This document shows positions 52,771 to 62,405 of a DNA stretch of 64,000 nucleotides, one piece after another. The translations under genes and the position numbers were made by a program. The notes under the pieces are model-generated. The model had not been told where the DNA came from. It made no database searches and saw only the letters and a list, made by a program, of their open reading frames with translations. Source of the stretch: Reichenbachiella agariperforans (GTDB taxonomy: Bacteria; Bacteroidota; Bacteroidia; Cytophagales; Cyclobacteriaceae); NCBI RefSeq assembly GCF_900142205.1, contig NZ_FRAA01000007.1:62001-126000 (forward strand), in the 5' to 3' direction. The stretch's first letter is position 1. The number at the start of each line of letters is the position of its first letter.

Positions 52771-54981
52771 ATGAAATATTTATTAGCGATAGGTTTGCTT
52801 GTAGCAGGTTTTGTGTTGCAGGCTAGGGATTTTCATGTCTCCAAATCAGGAGATGACAGTCAGGCTGGAACCGAAGCAGAACCCTTTCTTACCATAGGGA
52901 AAGCGATTCAGGTGATGGGTGCCGGTGATCAATGTATCATTCATGCCGGAATTTATACTGAGACGATCGAGCCTACTAAAGACAACTTGAGTTTCACTGC
53001 CGCTGCGGACGAGGAGGTGATTATATCTGGATTCGATGCAGTAGATAGCTGGGAGCTGTATCAGGGAGATATTTATGTGGCTGACTTGCCAACCACCCTC
53101 GAAGATCAAAACCTGATCTACTACGATGGTCAAGGTATGATCCTAGCCCGCTGGCCCAATAAGACAGATTTTGATCATTTCAACCTGGAAGCTCCATGGA
53201 CTACAGGTAATAGCACGAGTGTGTCCTTCGATAATATCCCAGATCAAAACTGGGATCAGGGTGGACATATCTGGTTTTTGGGCAAAAACCGATGGACTTC
53301 TTGGAGAAGGGATATTACTGATTATTCCTCCTCTTTCGTGGCTTACGAGACTTTACCGACCTCATGGAGTTTTGGAGGTAGTCACAGTCCAGCGCAAGGA
53401 GGTGAGTTCATACTGATGAATACCCTAGCCGCTCTGGATGCTCCTGGTGAGTGGTACGTAGACAATGACAGCAAGAAGGCCTACTTCATGGCGCCAGACA
53501 AAGCCAGTCTAGTAGATGATACTGTCTATGTCAGACAGAGAGTTACAGCTATTGATCTTGACAACAGGCAAAACATAACCATCGATGGGATCAAAATATT
53601 AGGAGCAAATGTGACGTTCAATGGTGCCCAAAATTGTATCCTGAAAAATGGCGAAATCTTGTGGGGCAACTATAGTACAGGTGCCGTGGGCAGCGAGGGA
53701 CAGCGCTCCTTCCGGGTCAATAAAGCCTCAGTAGAGTTTAGCAATCAATCGACGGGCAACCTGATCGAACACATGAATATCCAGTGGGGGGCGTGCTCTG
53801 GAATCATGCTTCGTGGTATAGACAATACTGTGACCAACTGTTATGTCGGCAACTTTGATTTCATTGCTAGCTATGACGCCCCGATTCGTCTGGAGGGAAA
53901 GAATACTGTCACTTACAACGAATTTTTCAATACGGGGCGTGACCTAATGAATGGAGGAGGTAATGGGGCTGAAGTAGCCTACAATGATTTTCATCATTCC
54001 AACTTACTCAACGACGACTGTGGGGCTATTTATCTCTGTTGTAATGGATACAATAATACACGTATTCATCATAACTGGATTCATGATTCTGAAAGCCGCA
54101 ATGAAAATTATGAAAGCTACAAAGCCACTGGTGTATATCTTGATAACACGACCAAAGATGTCATCGTAGATCACAATGTGTTTTGGGATCTCGAATGGTC
54201 TAATATCCAGATCAACTGGGCTGGAACCAATCTGCTGTTGTACAACAATACTATCTGGGCGGGTACTGGAGAAAACAGTAGTGCCATGGCGCGATGGGTC
54301 AATGGCTATGGTCTAGATAATGTGCAGCTGTTCAATAATTTGGCTAACGATGCAGAGCTAACCAAAGACACCCTTTACAATACTTCCAAAGGCACTAATC
54401 TCACTTTGCAACGCAATGCTAACCCTTTCGAGGATTTTTCGAATCAGAATTTTACACCTATCGTGGCTTCTGGAGCCATCAATACAGGTACTGTATTGGA
54501 CGAGTACACGGATGGTTATACTGGAGGGAAGCCTGATATCGGAGCTTACGAAGTAGGCGCTGAATATTGGGTTCCTGGTCCTGATTGGGAGATTGATGCT
54601 TCTGTGGAGGCGATTGATTGTAATGGGGATGCAGGAGGTGAGGCTTACTACGACAGATGTGGCACCTGTGCAGGAGGAAATACGGGAGTGGAACCAGAGA
54701 CTGGCTTATGTCCTGGCGAAGTGTTGGAGGTGAATGATGAGAGCAAGGGAATGATAATTTATCCTAATCCATCCGAAGGCCAATTTTTCTTCAATCAGAA
54801 TTTCAGGGGGATGACTTGTCGACTCTTTTCGCTGACCGGGCAGCCTGTGTACAAGGGAAGTATTGCCAATAGCAATGGATTCGATGTTTCCTTCCTGTCC
54901 GATGGTTTGTACCTGATGGAAGTGAAAGATCGGGGCAAGACCATAATGACCACTCGAATCATGATTAACAAGGCGATATGA
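52771..54981 (+). CDS. Right-handed beta-helix enzyme candidate with T9SS tail
   Basis: A 736-residue protein from ATG 52771 (a GTG frame begins at 52744, inside the previous gene). It has a signal peptide to about residue 20 (VLQA/RDFHV). Residues 20-110 show the DUF1565-like entry (HVSKSGDDSQAGTEAEPF). The parallel beta-helix region runs to about residue 600, with the striking DDCGAIYLCCNGYNNTRIHHNWIHD segment. Helix-fold GH and PL families (GH110, GH120, GH141, PL6) share this style, so the enzyme type is open. Residues about 620-655 hold a Cys-rich CNGDAGGEAYYDRCGTCAGG motif (TSP3-like linker). The end is a T9SS sorting domain (IIYPNPSEGQFFF). Confidence 0.7.
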   Translation: MKYLLAIGLLVAGFVLQARDFHVSKSGDDSQAGTEAEPFLTIGKAIQVMGAGDQCIIHAGIYTETIEPTKDNLSFTAAADEEVIISGFDAVDSWELYQGDIYVADLPTTLEDQNLIYYDGQGMILARWPNKTDFDHFNLEAPWTTGNSTSVSFDNIPDQNWDQGGHIWFLGKNRWTSWRRDITDYSSSFVAYETLPTSWSFGGSHSPAQGGEFILMNTLAALDAPGEWYVDNDSKKAYFMAPDKASLVDDTVYVRQRVTAIDLDNRQNITIDGIKILGANVTFNGAQNCILKNGEILWGNYSTGAVGSEGQRSFRVNKASVEFSNQSTGNLIEHMNIQWGACSGIMLRGIDNTVTNCYVGNFDFIASYDAPIRLEGKNTVTYNEFFNTGRDLMNGGGNGAEVAYNDFHHSNLLNDDCGAIYLCCNGYNNTRIHHNWIHDSESRNENYESYKATGVYLDNTTKDVIVDHNVFWDLEWSNIQINWAGTNLLLYNNTIWAGTGENSSAMARWVNGYGLDNVQLFNNLANDAELTKDTLYNTSKGTNLTLQRNANPFEDFSNQNFTPIVASGAINTGTVLDEYTDGYTGGKPDIGAYEVGAEYWVPGPDWEIDASVEAIDCNGDAGGEAYYDRCGTCAGGNTGVEPETGLCPGEVLEVNDESKGMIIYPNPSEGQFFFNQNFRGMTCRLFSLTGQPVYKGSIANSNGFDVSFLSDGLYLMEVKDRGKTIMTTRIMINKAI

Positions 54982-56369
54982 AAATATGGAGCATACTCAT
55001 TGTTTTTCTCCACTTGGGCATAGCACTGCAAGCCAAGGATTATCATGTGGAAGACTATGGGGCATTAGCAGATGGTAGCACTAGAGATACTCCTGCCGTA
55101 CAGGCTGCCATAGATGCCTGCACAGCAGCGGGAGGTGGACGAGTGGTGATTCCAGGAGGCAAAACCGTAGTAATCGGCACCATCTATCTCAAAGATCATG
55201 TGACGCTCTATCTGGAAAATGGGTCGATACTGAAAGGCAGTCCTGATATAGCCGATTATGCGACTGATACACATAAGAATATGTACAAGAACGAGCCGCA
55301 TATGGATCGTTGCTTGATTTTTGCTAAGAATGCGTATTCGTTTGCGATAGAAGGACACGGTACGATCGATGGCAATGGGCACACCCGGTTTTTCAATGGA
55401 AAAACAGGAAGACCAATGATGATGCGTTTTATCAACTGCCGCAACATTCATTTGAAGGATGTCAATTTGATTAATCCAGCGGCCTGGACTTCTGCATGGT
55501 TGTATTGCGACGATATAGTAGTCGAGGGTATTCGCATTTATAGCCGTTCCAATCACAATGGTGATGGCTTGGACTTTGATGGCTGCACGGACGTGCGGGT
55601 GTCCAATAGTAGTTTTGATACGAGCGATGATTCGATTTGTCTACAGGCTTCTCGCACCGACAAGCCTTGCAAAAATGTAGTAGTAACCAATTGTACTTTC
55701 ACCTCCAAGTGGGCAGGTCTGCGCATTGGTTTGCTGTCACGGGGCAATTTTGAGTCAGTCACAGTCAGCAATTGCACCTTCCGAGATATTCAGGATTCGG
55801 GATTGAAAATCCAAATGAACGAAGGCGGCGAGATGAAAAATATGGTCTTTTCTAATCTCGTGATGAAAAATGTACCAAGACCTGTCTTTATGACCTTTGC
55901 TCAGCAGCGTGCCTGTGTAGATGCCCCAAAGGAGATGTATCCGATGAAGGCCATGCATAGTTTTATCTTCGATAAGATCATCGCTGATAATCGTGAGCTA
56001 GACAAAAATTCCGCCTTTTTTATTACTGGTATGCCAGAGCACCCTATTGAAAATATTTCGATCAGCAATGTGTTGTTTACTGTCTCTGGAGGAGGGACGA
56101 AGGAGGAAGCCGACCAACAAGGTCTACCTGAGTACACGCTCGATGTGCTCGATGGCTGGTGGCCGGAGTTTCGTTTGGTAGGTACGCTACCTGCCTATGG
56201 TTTGTACCTGCGTCATGTCGATGGGGTGAAGATTGACAACTTCGAAGTGATCACGGAGGACACGGACCAGCGTCCACCGGTAGTACTCGAAGATGTAGAG
56301 AATGCCTTCTTGGGTACTGTTTTAGCCAATTATTCACTGATCAAACCAAAGAAAATCGTTAAACGATGA
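54978..56369 (+). CDS. GH28-fold glycoside hydrolase 1
   Basis: A 463-residue exported protein (signal peptide LGIALQA/KD) of the GH28 right-handed beta-helix. Catalytic acids appear in NGDGLDFDGC and DTSDDSICLQ. The pectinase GHG motif is replaced by WAGLRIG, and the RIK motif by LKIQ, so the carboxylate-binding residues of polygalacturonases are missing. The entry VEDYGALADGSTRDTPAVQAAIDAC is family-typical. This points to a substrate other than polygalacturonate, probably a galactan oligosaccharide in this PUL. It overlaps the beta-helix gene and GH28 2 by 4 bp each. Confidence 0.8.
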   Translation: MKIWSILIVFLHLGIALQAKDYHVEDYGALADGSTRDTPAVQAAIDACTAAGGGRVVIPGGKTVVIGTIYLKDHVTLYLENGSILKGSPDIADYATDTHKNMYKNEPHMDRCLIFAKNAYSFAIEGHGTIDGNGHTRFFNGKTGRPMMMRFINCRNIHLKDVNLINPAAWTSAWLYCDDIVVEGIRIYSRSNHNGDGLDFDGCTDVRVSNSSFDTSDDSICLQASRTDKPCKNVVVTNCTFTSKWAGLRIGLLSRGNFESVTVSNCTFRDIQDSGLKIQMNEGGEMKNMVFSNLVMKNVPRPVFMTFAQQRACVDAPKEMYPMKAMHSFIFDKIIADNRELDKNSAFFITGMPEHPIENISISNVLFTVSGGGTKEEADQQGLPEYTLDVLDGWWPEFRLVGTLPAYGLYLRHVDGVKIDNFEVITEDTDQRPPVVLEDVENAFLGTVLANYSLIKPKKIVKR

Positions 56370-57772
56370 GACACAGATTTAGATTACTGACCTACTGTAT
56401 TGTATTCCTTTCGATGTGGGGCTGTGCTGCACCGAGTAGCTTTCGTGTTACGGATTTTGGAGCGGTGGGTGATGGCAAGAGTATCAATACAACGGCTATT
56501 CAGTCGGCCATCGATGCTTGTCACCAAGCAGGAGGAGGACAGGTTTTGATAGCAGAGGGCACTTTTGTGACGGGCACGGTTCTGCTCCAGAGCAATGTGG
56601 AACTTCATATACAAGAAGGCGCTACCTTGCTGGGGAGTACCGATCCTAGAGACTATCAGAGCATTGATGCATTTACCGATGCTACAGGCCAGGTGAGGGG
56701 CAAATGCCTGATAGGTGCCCTTGATGTGAAGAACGTTAAAATTTCAGGAAAGGGAACGATAGATGGTCAGGGAGCTGCCTTTCATCAGGGACCACTGAAG
56801 AAAGTACTAGCAGACCAGGGATTAACCAAAGAGGAAATCAATGAGTTGATGGGCAATCGTCCTTTCCTCTTACGATTTGTTCGTTCCAGTGGTATAGAGC
56901 TACGAGATATTCACCTTAGACAACCTGCCGCATGGACTTGCCACTTTTTCCAATCGACCGACATTCTGGTCGATGGTATTGACATCTATAGTCATGCCCA
57001 TCGCAACAATGACGGTATAGATTTGGACTCTAGCCACGACGCTATCATTCGTAACTGCAATATTGATACAGGTGACGATGCGATCTGCTTCAAGACGACT
57101 AGCCCTGAGCCGACGCACAGCGTCACTGTACGCAACTGTCGACTGAAAAGTGACTGGGGGGCGATCAAGTTTGGAACTGAATCGATGGGAGATATGCACC
57201 ACATTGACATTAGCCTATGTCAAATCCACGATACGAAAGGTGGGGGCATCAAGATACTGAGTGTTGATGGTGCTAATATTCACCACATTCGAATCGATAG
57301 CATAGAGATGACAGATACGGAGATGCCCATTTTTGTCCGTTTGGGCGAAAGAAGACGAACCTATCGGGATGCACCACAGCAGCCTGTAGGAAGTATAGAT
57401 TCAGTCACGATCAGCAATCTGAAGGCCAGTACTCGTAGCTTGGATTCGTCACGTGTTAATCCACCGAGTGGCATTTTGATCACCGGTACGCCAGATTATA
57501 AGATCGGCTCAGTACAACTGGACAATATTGAGATACTAGTGTCAGGAGGTGGTATGGATGAGCATACACAGTTGATACCAGAGGAGATGCCCGCGCGTTA
57601 TCCAGAGTTTAGTTTTTTTGGTGTACTGCCTGCTTATGGGATGTATGCGCGCAATGTTACGGATTTGAAATTGATCGATTATGATTTCAAACTAAAGGCA
57701 GATGACCAACGCTCAGCCATTAGAGTCCAAGATGTAGAGCAGCGGCAGTTTCAACCCAAAACAAAGAAATAG
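56366..57772 (+). CDS. GH28-fold glycoside hydrolase 2, lipoprotein
   Basis: A 468-residue lipoprotein (lipobox SMWGC, C20). GH28 acids are in NNDGIDLDSS and DTGDDAICFK. As in the neighbour, the GHG position is changed (WGAIKFG) and RIK is GIKIL. FGAVGDGKSINTTAIQSAIDACHQAGGG is the family entry segment. The two GH28s are adjacent but clearly divergent, and one is soluble while the other is membrane-anchored, so they likely handle different linkages or sizes. It abuts sulfatase 3 directly. Confidence 0.8.
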   Translation: MRHRFRLLTYCIVFLSMWGCAAPSSFRVTDFGAVGDGKSINTTAIQSAIDACHQAGGGQVLIAEGTFVTGTVLLQSNVELHIQEGATLLGSTDPRDYQSIDAFTDATGQVRGKCLIGALDVKNVKISGKGTIDGQGAAFHQGPLKKVLADQGLTKEEINELMGNRPFLLRFVRSSGIELRDIHLRQPAAWTCHFFQSTDILVDGIDIYSHAHRNNDGIDLDSSHDAIIRNCNIDTGDDAICFKTTSPEPTHSVTVRNCRLKSDWGAIKFGTESMGDMHHIDISLCQIHDTKGGGIKILSVDGANIHHIRIDSIEMTDTEMPIFVRLGERRRTYRDAPQQPVGSIDSVTISNLKASTRSLDSSRVNPPSGILITGTPDYKIGSVQLDNIEILVSGGGMDEHTQLIPEEMPARYPEFSFFGVLPAYGMYARNVTDLKLIDYDFKLKADDQRSAIRVQDVEQRQFQPKTKK

Positions 57773-59335
57773 ATGAGGAGAAGAACGACGTTTTTATCTA
57801 TCGCAGTATTATGGGCGGTGAGCCATTTGGTGATGGCAAAGGGGATGAAAAATCATATGAAGGGCAAAAAGCCCAACGTATTGGTGATCTATACCGACGA
57901 CCACCGCTACTCTGGTGTACATGCGCTGGGTGGTATGGCTGTACAGACACCACACATGGATCAGTTGGCGCATGAGGGGGTGATTTTCGACAAAGCCTAC
58001 CTGATGGGCGCATTTAGCGGAGCGACTTGCATACCGAGTAGAGCGATGCTTTTGACGGGACGACAATTATTCACCCTCCAAGGGCAGGGACACCAAATAC
58101 CTGAGTCGCATACCACCATGGGGCAGACATTTGGAGCGGCTGGATACGAAACTTATATGGTAGGTAAGTGGCATCAGGACAATGCTTCGCTGGCGCGCTC
58201 CTTCGATGGTGGAGCCACTGTGATGGGACGTGGCGTCTATCTGACCGATCACTTTCGTATGCCGCTTTGGGATTGGCAGGCTGATGGTGACTACACTCGG
58301 GACAATGCCTACCTATTGACCTATGACGAGGATGACAATGAAATCCGCCGACCCCTCAATAAGGACGATAAAAAAGGTCCAACAGGCACGGAAATCGACG
58401 GCCCACATACTTCGGAGATATTTGCTCGTGAAGCAGTCCAGTACATAGAAGACTACCAGTCACGCAAGCCATGGATGATGTACTTGGCCTTTCATGCGCC
58501 GCACGATCCACGCCAAGCGACACAAGAGTACCGCGACATGTATCCGCCAGAGACGGTCGCTCTGACACCTTCGTACATGCCGCAGCATCCATTCGACAAT
58601 GGGCATATTTTTTTGAGAGATGAGGCGCTGGCATCCTGGCCGAGGACGGAGCAGATCGCCCGTCAGCAGTTGGCTGACTATTATGCCATCATCAGTCATC
58701 TCGATACGCAGATTGGTAAAGTGATCCAAGCACTCAAGGAGAGCGGGCAGTATGAAAATACGCTGATTGTATTGGCAGGGGATAGTGGGCTAGGTGTGGG
58801 AAACCATGGCCTGCTGGGCAAGCAAAATATCTACGACGAAGATGGGGTACATATCCCTTTGATATTCTCGGGAGGAGCTTTGCAGCAAAAAGCGCAACGC
58901 AGCGATGCACTGTGCTATACGCATGATATTTTTCCGACGATCTGTGAGTTGGCAGGAGTCGCTCCACCAGAATCTGCCAATGGACAAAGTATGGCGGCTG
59001 TGATTGCAGGAGCAAAGAAGCAAATCAGAGACTATACCTATCACGCCTATCGGCAGCATCAGCGTGCCTATAGAGAAGGGGACTACAAACTGATCGAATA
59101 TGTGCGTGCACCAGACTGGACGAAAAAAGAGGGAGAGTTCGAAGCGGGCTCCCGGGTGACTCAGTTGTTCAACGTGAGTGCAGACCCTTGGGAGACGCAG
59201 GATCTATCGCCCTTTCCCGAGCACAGGGAGCGCGTGTCCCAGATGCGTGAAAAACTGAAACAAAAAGCGATCGAACTCGGAGACAACAAAGAGAGCGTGA
59301 ATATCAAATATGATTATTGGGACTACTTCGATTAA
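57773..59335 (+). CDS. S1 family sulfatase 3
   Basis: A 520-residue exported sulfatase (signal peptide to about residue 22, HLVMAKG). The formylglycine motif is ATCIPSRAM (C86). Metal site YTDDHRYSG is at 40-48, with GKWHQDN and AGDSGLGVGNHGLLGKQNIYDEDGVHIPL as further markers. The pattern resembles iduronate-2-sulfatase/choline-sulfatase-like S1 branches. It starts on the base after the GH28 stop, so they share a transcript. Base composition looks somewhat G+C-richer than the SusCD block. Confidence 0.93.
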   Translation: MRRRTTFLSIAVLWAVSHLVMAKGMKNHMKGKKPNVLVIYTDDHRYSGVHALGGMAVQTPHMDQLAHEGVIFDKAYLMGAFSGATCIPSRAMLLTGRQLFTLQGQGHQIPESHTTMGQTFGAAGYETYMVGKWHQDNASLARSFDGGATVMGRGVYLTDHFRMPLWDWQADGDYTRDNAYLLTYDEDDNEIRRPLNKDDKKGPTGTEIDGPHTSEIFAREAVQYIEDYQSRKPWMMYLAFHAPHDPRQATQEYRDMYPPETVALTPSYMPQHPFDNGHIFLRDEALASWPRTEQIARQQLADYYAIISHLDTQIGKVIQALKESGQYENTLIVLAGDSGLGVGNHGLLGKQNIYDEDGVHIPLIFSGGALQQKAQRSDALCYTHDIFPTICELAGVAPPESANGQSMAAVIAGAKKQIRDYTYHAYRQHQRAYREGDYKLIEYVRAPDWTKKEGEFEAGSRVTQLFNVSADPWETQDLSPFPEHRERVSQMREKLKQKAIELGDNKESVNIKYDYWDYFD

Positions 59336-59361
59336 GAAGTCCTTCTGGAAAAGATAATAGA

Positions 59362-62298
59362 ATGAAGAAAAGCATGATACACAGCAGCAAGAACTACTTT
59401 TTATGGCTCATGGTATTAACCATGACTTTTGGAGTGAGTGCTCAGGATTTGCCTTTTGGCTTTCCCGAGACAGAAAGAACAAAAGTTAATATCAACCAAG
59501 ACTGGAAGTTTCATCTCGGCGATCCTGATGCCGATTTTTACGCCAAGGATCTCGATGATAGTGATTGGGAGTCTGTCAACGTGCCCCATACGCTCAAATT
59601 GACTTCTTTGACCCTGGATGGTTTGAAGGACGAAAAGACACAGCTGGTTTTTCATCGAGAGGTCGGTTGGTATCGTCGCGAGATTGAGGTGCCTGTTGGA
59701 GATCAAAAAGTGTTCTTGGAATTTGAAGGCGTGCATCAAGTGGCCGATTTGTGGGTTAACGGGCAGCATGTCGGTGAGCATGCCGTGGGAGGCTATACGC
59801 CTTTTCACTTTGATATTACAGATTATGTAGACAAAGGCCAAGTCAACCAAGTCACCGTGTTGGCTGACAATCGTCGCAACGAGCTGGTGCCCCCAGACCC
59901 TGGTCCGTTTGATTACGTGAAGTTTAGCGGTCTGTATCGTGATGTATATTTGGTGCAAACAGACCCAGTGCATGTCACTTTTAATTGGGAGTCGCTCAGG
60001 TCAGGTGTCTATATCACTACGCCAACTATCGACCCAGTCAACAAGAATGCAACTATAGATATAAAAACGGCTGTGCGTAATGAGTCGTCCGATGCACAAA
60101 GTGTCCAACTCATCACGCGGGTGATCGACGAAGAGGGACTAGTTGTCATGAAACTCCAAGAAACCAAGGAACTCGCGTCAGGTGTCGAATATCAATTTGA
60201 TCAGATCGGAAGCCTAGAGGACAATGTAACGCTATGGGATATCGACAATCCTTATCTCTATCGTGTCAATAGCGTGATTTTAGTTGATGGTAAAACGGTG
60301 GATTATGTGGAGAATAAAATCGGCTTGCGCAAATTCGAACTGGATCCAGTCAGGGGCTTTGTGCTCAACGGTGAGCCTATCGAACTGCTAGGGTTCAATC
60401 GCCACCAACAGTACCCTTACATCGGAGATGCTGTGCCCAATGCACTGCATTACAAGGATATGCTCCAGTTCAAAGAATATGGATTTAATATCATGCGTAC
60501 GGCGCATTATCCGCAGGACGATGAAATATTGAAAGCCTGTGATGAGCTGGGAATATTGGTATATGAGGAAGCACCATCATGGATATCGATTAGTACCGAA
60601 GAAGGCTGGTGGCAAAATTTTGATCAGGCGGCCAGAGATATGGTACGCAATCACCGAAACCACCCATCGGTCGTGATGTGGGGTGGTGGCATCAACCACC
60701 GTGGCTATGTGCCTCGCGTGCACAACACGATCAAGCAGGAAGATCCAGAGAGGCTTACCGCTTCGCAAGGCGCACGTTGGACAGGTTGGCAGGCCTCTGG
60801 TCTGACCGACATCAATGCCAATATGCTTTACGGACCATTCATCTGGGATCGCTCTGAGCCGATTTTTGCCATGGAGGGTCGACGAGGGCCTGCGGCTGTA
60901 GCTCCTTACAAAAAGGATCTGGGTATGACTGGATTGATTGCCTGGACTGCTCACGCCTACTATACTTTTCATCCGGCGCATGATAAGGCCGATGATCCTA
61001 AAGACCGTACCCGCAGTGGTGCCATGACGATTTTTCGCTATGCGCGCCCTGAGACGGAGTGGTACAAAGCGGAGTTGAAGGACGAGCCTTTTCTTTATAT
61101 CCATGAAGACTGGGTAGAAGGCACCGATGAGGTGACAGTGTATAGCAATGCCGATGAGGTAGAGCTACTACTCAATGGCCAAAGTATAGGCAGGAGCCAA
61201 GCCAGTACCGATACAATCTATGATGGCTTAGATGATGCACCGTTTCACTTTCGTGAGATTGACTATCAGTCAGGCGAACTGACAGCCAAAGCGTATTTTG
61301 CTGATGGATCGGAAATGAAAACAGTCAAAAAAACACCAGAATCCCCAAAGGCCATTCGTTTGCGAGTGGATACGGTGGGACGTGAGTTTACTGCAGATGG
61401 ATCGGATATCTTGATGGTGTATGCTGCTGTGGTGGACAAAAATGGCACTGTAGTCGAGGGTACAGATGATTTGATCACATTCTCGGTCAAAGGAGACGCG
61501 ACAGTGATCGGCGATGATGCCGGGATCAATGCCAACCCGATGTTTACCGAATACGGTGTGGCGCCTGGGCTGATTAAAGCGGGCACGACCACTGGCAAGA
61601 TCACCATTTACGCGAAAGCGAAAGGACTCAAATCTGCCAAGGCTACAGTCATACTGGTGCCCAACCAGACAGATGAAATAGCCAAAAATGCGGAGGCGAT
61701 TTATGACTATGACAGTGAGCGGGTCGATATGGGAGCGCCTGATCAGTTGGTACAGTTTGGTTGGAACTATTGGTATGGCGAGGACAATACATCTTCGACG
61801 TATGCTTTCAAGACTTTTGGTGAAGCGACAGTCGAAGTGGCTACTGCTTCTAACGATGGCGTGATCCGATGGCTTGGAGAGATGAATGTGGTAGGTAAGT
61901 ATGGGTATGCGTACGGAGATGGTGTGATGGGTATCGACGATCAGGGTATTAATCTAACCTTTGACGGATTGCCAGCAGGTGTCTATCGCCTCAAAACTTG
62001 GCATCATGCCCCACGTAGCAATAGTGATTCGATGGACCCGAACAAGGAGAAATTGAAATCGCTGACGATCCACAAGTTGCCTTATGAGAAAGAGATCGTA
62101 GTGGACTCAGATGCATTGATCGGGTCAGAGTTAAAGGCCACCGTGACCGAAGGCAAGTCGATGCAGTTCGATGAGCCTGGTACAGCAGTAGTTGTGTTCG
62201 AGTCGGATGGAGCGTCGAAGATCACGATCAATTACAATGGTAAAGGAAACAAAGGCGTATGGCTCAATGCCCTCGAACTGAGCGAATGGAAAAAGTAA
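59362..62298 (+). CDS. GH2-family glycoside hydrolase with altered acid/base site
   Basis: A 978-residue protein from ATG 59362 (a TTG frame extends to 59317 inside the sulfatase gene). Signal peptide FGVSAQ/DLP. The GH2 sandwich domain (NINQDWKFHLGDP ... VEVPVGDQKVFLEFEGVHQVADLWVNGQHVGEH), Ig-like domain and TIM barrel (GFNRHQQYPYIGDAVPNALHYKDM, MRTAHYPQDDEILKACDELGI) are in the usual order. The NE acid/base motif of the family (HPSVxxWxxGNE) reads HPSVVMWGGGINH (N445-H446), so the usual Glu is missing. The nucleophile candidate is E505 (FAMEGRRGP). Two beta-sandwich domains fill the C-terminus. GH2 beta-galactosidases act on porphyran and carrageenan fragments. Confidence 0.82.
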   Translation: MKKSMIHSSKNYFLWLMVLTMTFGVSAQDLPFGFPETERTKVNINQDWKFHLGDPDADFYAKDLDDSDWESVNVPHTLKLTSLTLDGLKDEKTQLVFHREVGWYRREIEVPVGDQKVFLEFEGVHQVADLWVNGQHVGEHAVGGYTPFHFDITDYVDKGQVNQVTVLADNRRNELVPPDPGPFDYVKFSGLYRDVYLVQTDPVHVTFNWESLRSGVYITTPTIDPVNKNATIDIKTAVRNESSDAQSVQLITRVIDEEGLVVMKLQETKELASGVEYQFDQIGSLEDNVTLWDIDNPYLYRVNSVILVDGKTVDYVENKIGLRKFELDPVRGFVLNGEPIELLGFNRHQQYPYIGDAVPNALHYKDMLQFKEYGFNIMRTAHYPQDDEILKACDELGILVYEEAPSWISISTEEGWWQNFDQAARDMVRNHRNHPSVVMWGGGINHRGYVPRVHNTIKQEDPERLTASQGARWTGWQASGLTDINANMLYGPFIWDRSEPIFAMEGRRGPAAVAPYKKDLGMTGLIAWTAHAYYTFHPAHDKADDPKDRTRSGAMTIFRYARPETEWYKAELKDEPFLYIHEDWVEGTDEVTVYSNADEVELLLNGQSIGRSQASTDTIYDGLDDAPFHFREIDYQSGELTAKAYFADGSEMKTVKKTPESPKAIRLRVDTVGREFTADGSDILMVYAAVVDKNGTVVEGTDDLITFSVKGDATVIGDDAGINANPMFTEYGVAPGLIKAGTTTGKITIYAKAKGLKSAKATVILVPNQTDEIAKNAEAIYDYDSERVDMGAPDQLVQFGWNYWYGEDNTSSTYAFKTFGEATVEVATASNDGVIRWLGEMNVVGKYGYAYGDGVMGIDDQGINLTFDGLPAGVYRLKTWHHAPRSNSDSMDPNKEKLKSLTIHKLPYEKEIVVDSDALIGSELKATVTEGKSMQFDEPGTAVVVFESDGASKITINYNGKGNKGVWLNALELSEWKK

Positions 62299-62405
62299 GT
62301 CTAAACGCTGAACCTGATGTCATTTTGGGATCAGATTCAGTGTTATACGATTTCTAATGATTGTCCAGCTGAAATGACTAATCTATGACCAAATCAACTT
62401 ATCCT
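62299..62405 (+). other. Short intergenic hairpin between GH2 and GH29
   Basis: An imperfect inverted repeat (62304-62318 with 62330-62344, two mismatches) sits just after the GH2 stop. It lacks a T run, so it is at best a weak terminator or mRNA stabiliser. Confidence 0.3.

Noticed and set aside
62304-62344. Inverted repeat after GH2 as a full terminator
   Set aside because: Two mismatches and no T tract, so at best weak.
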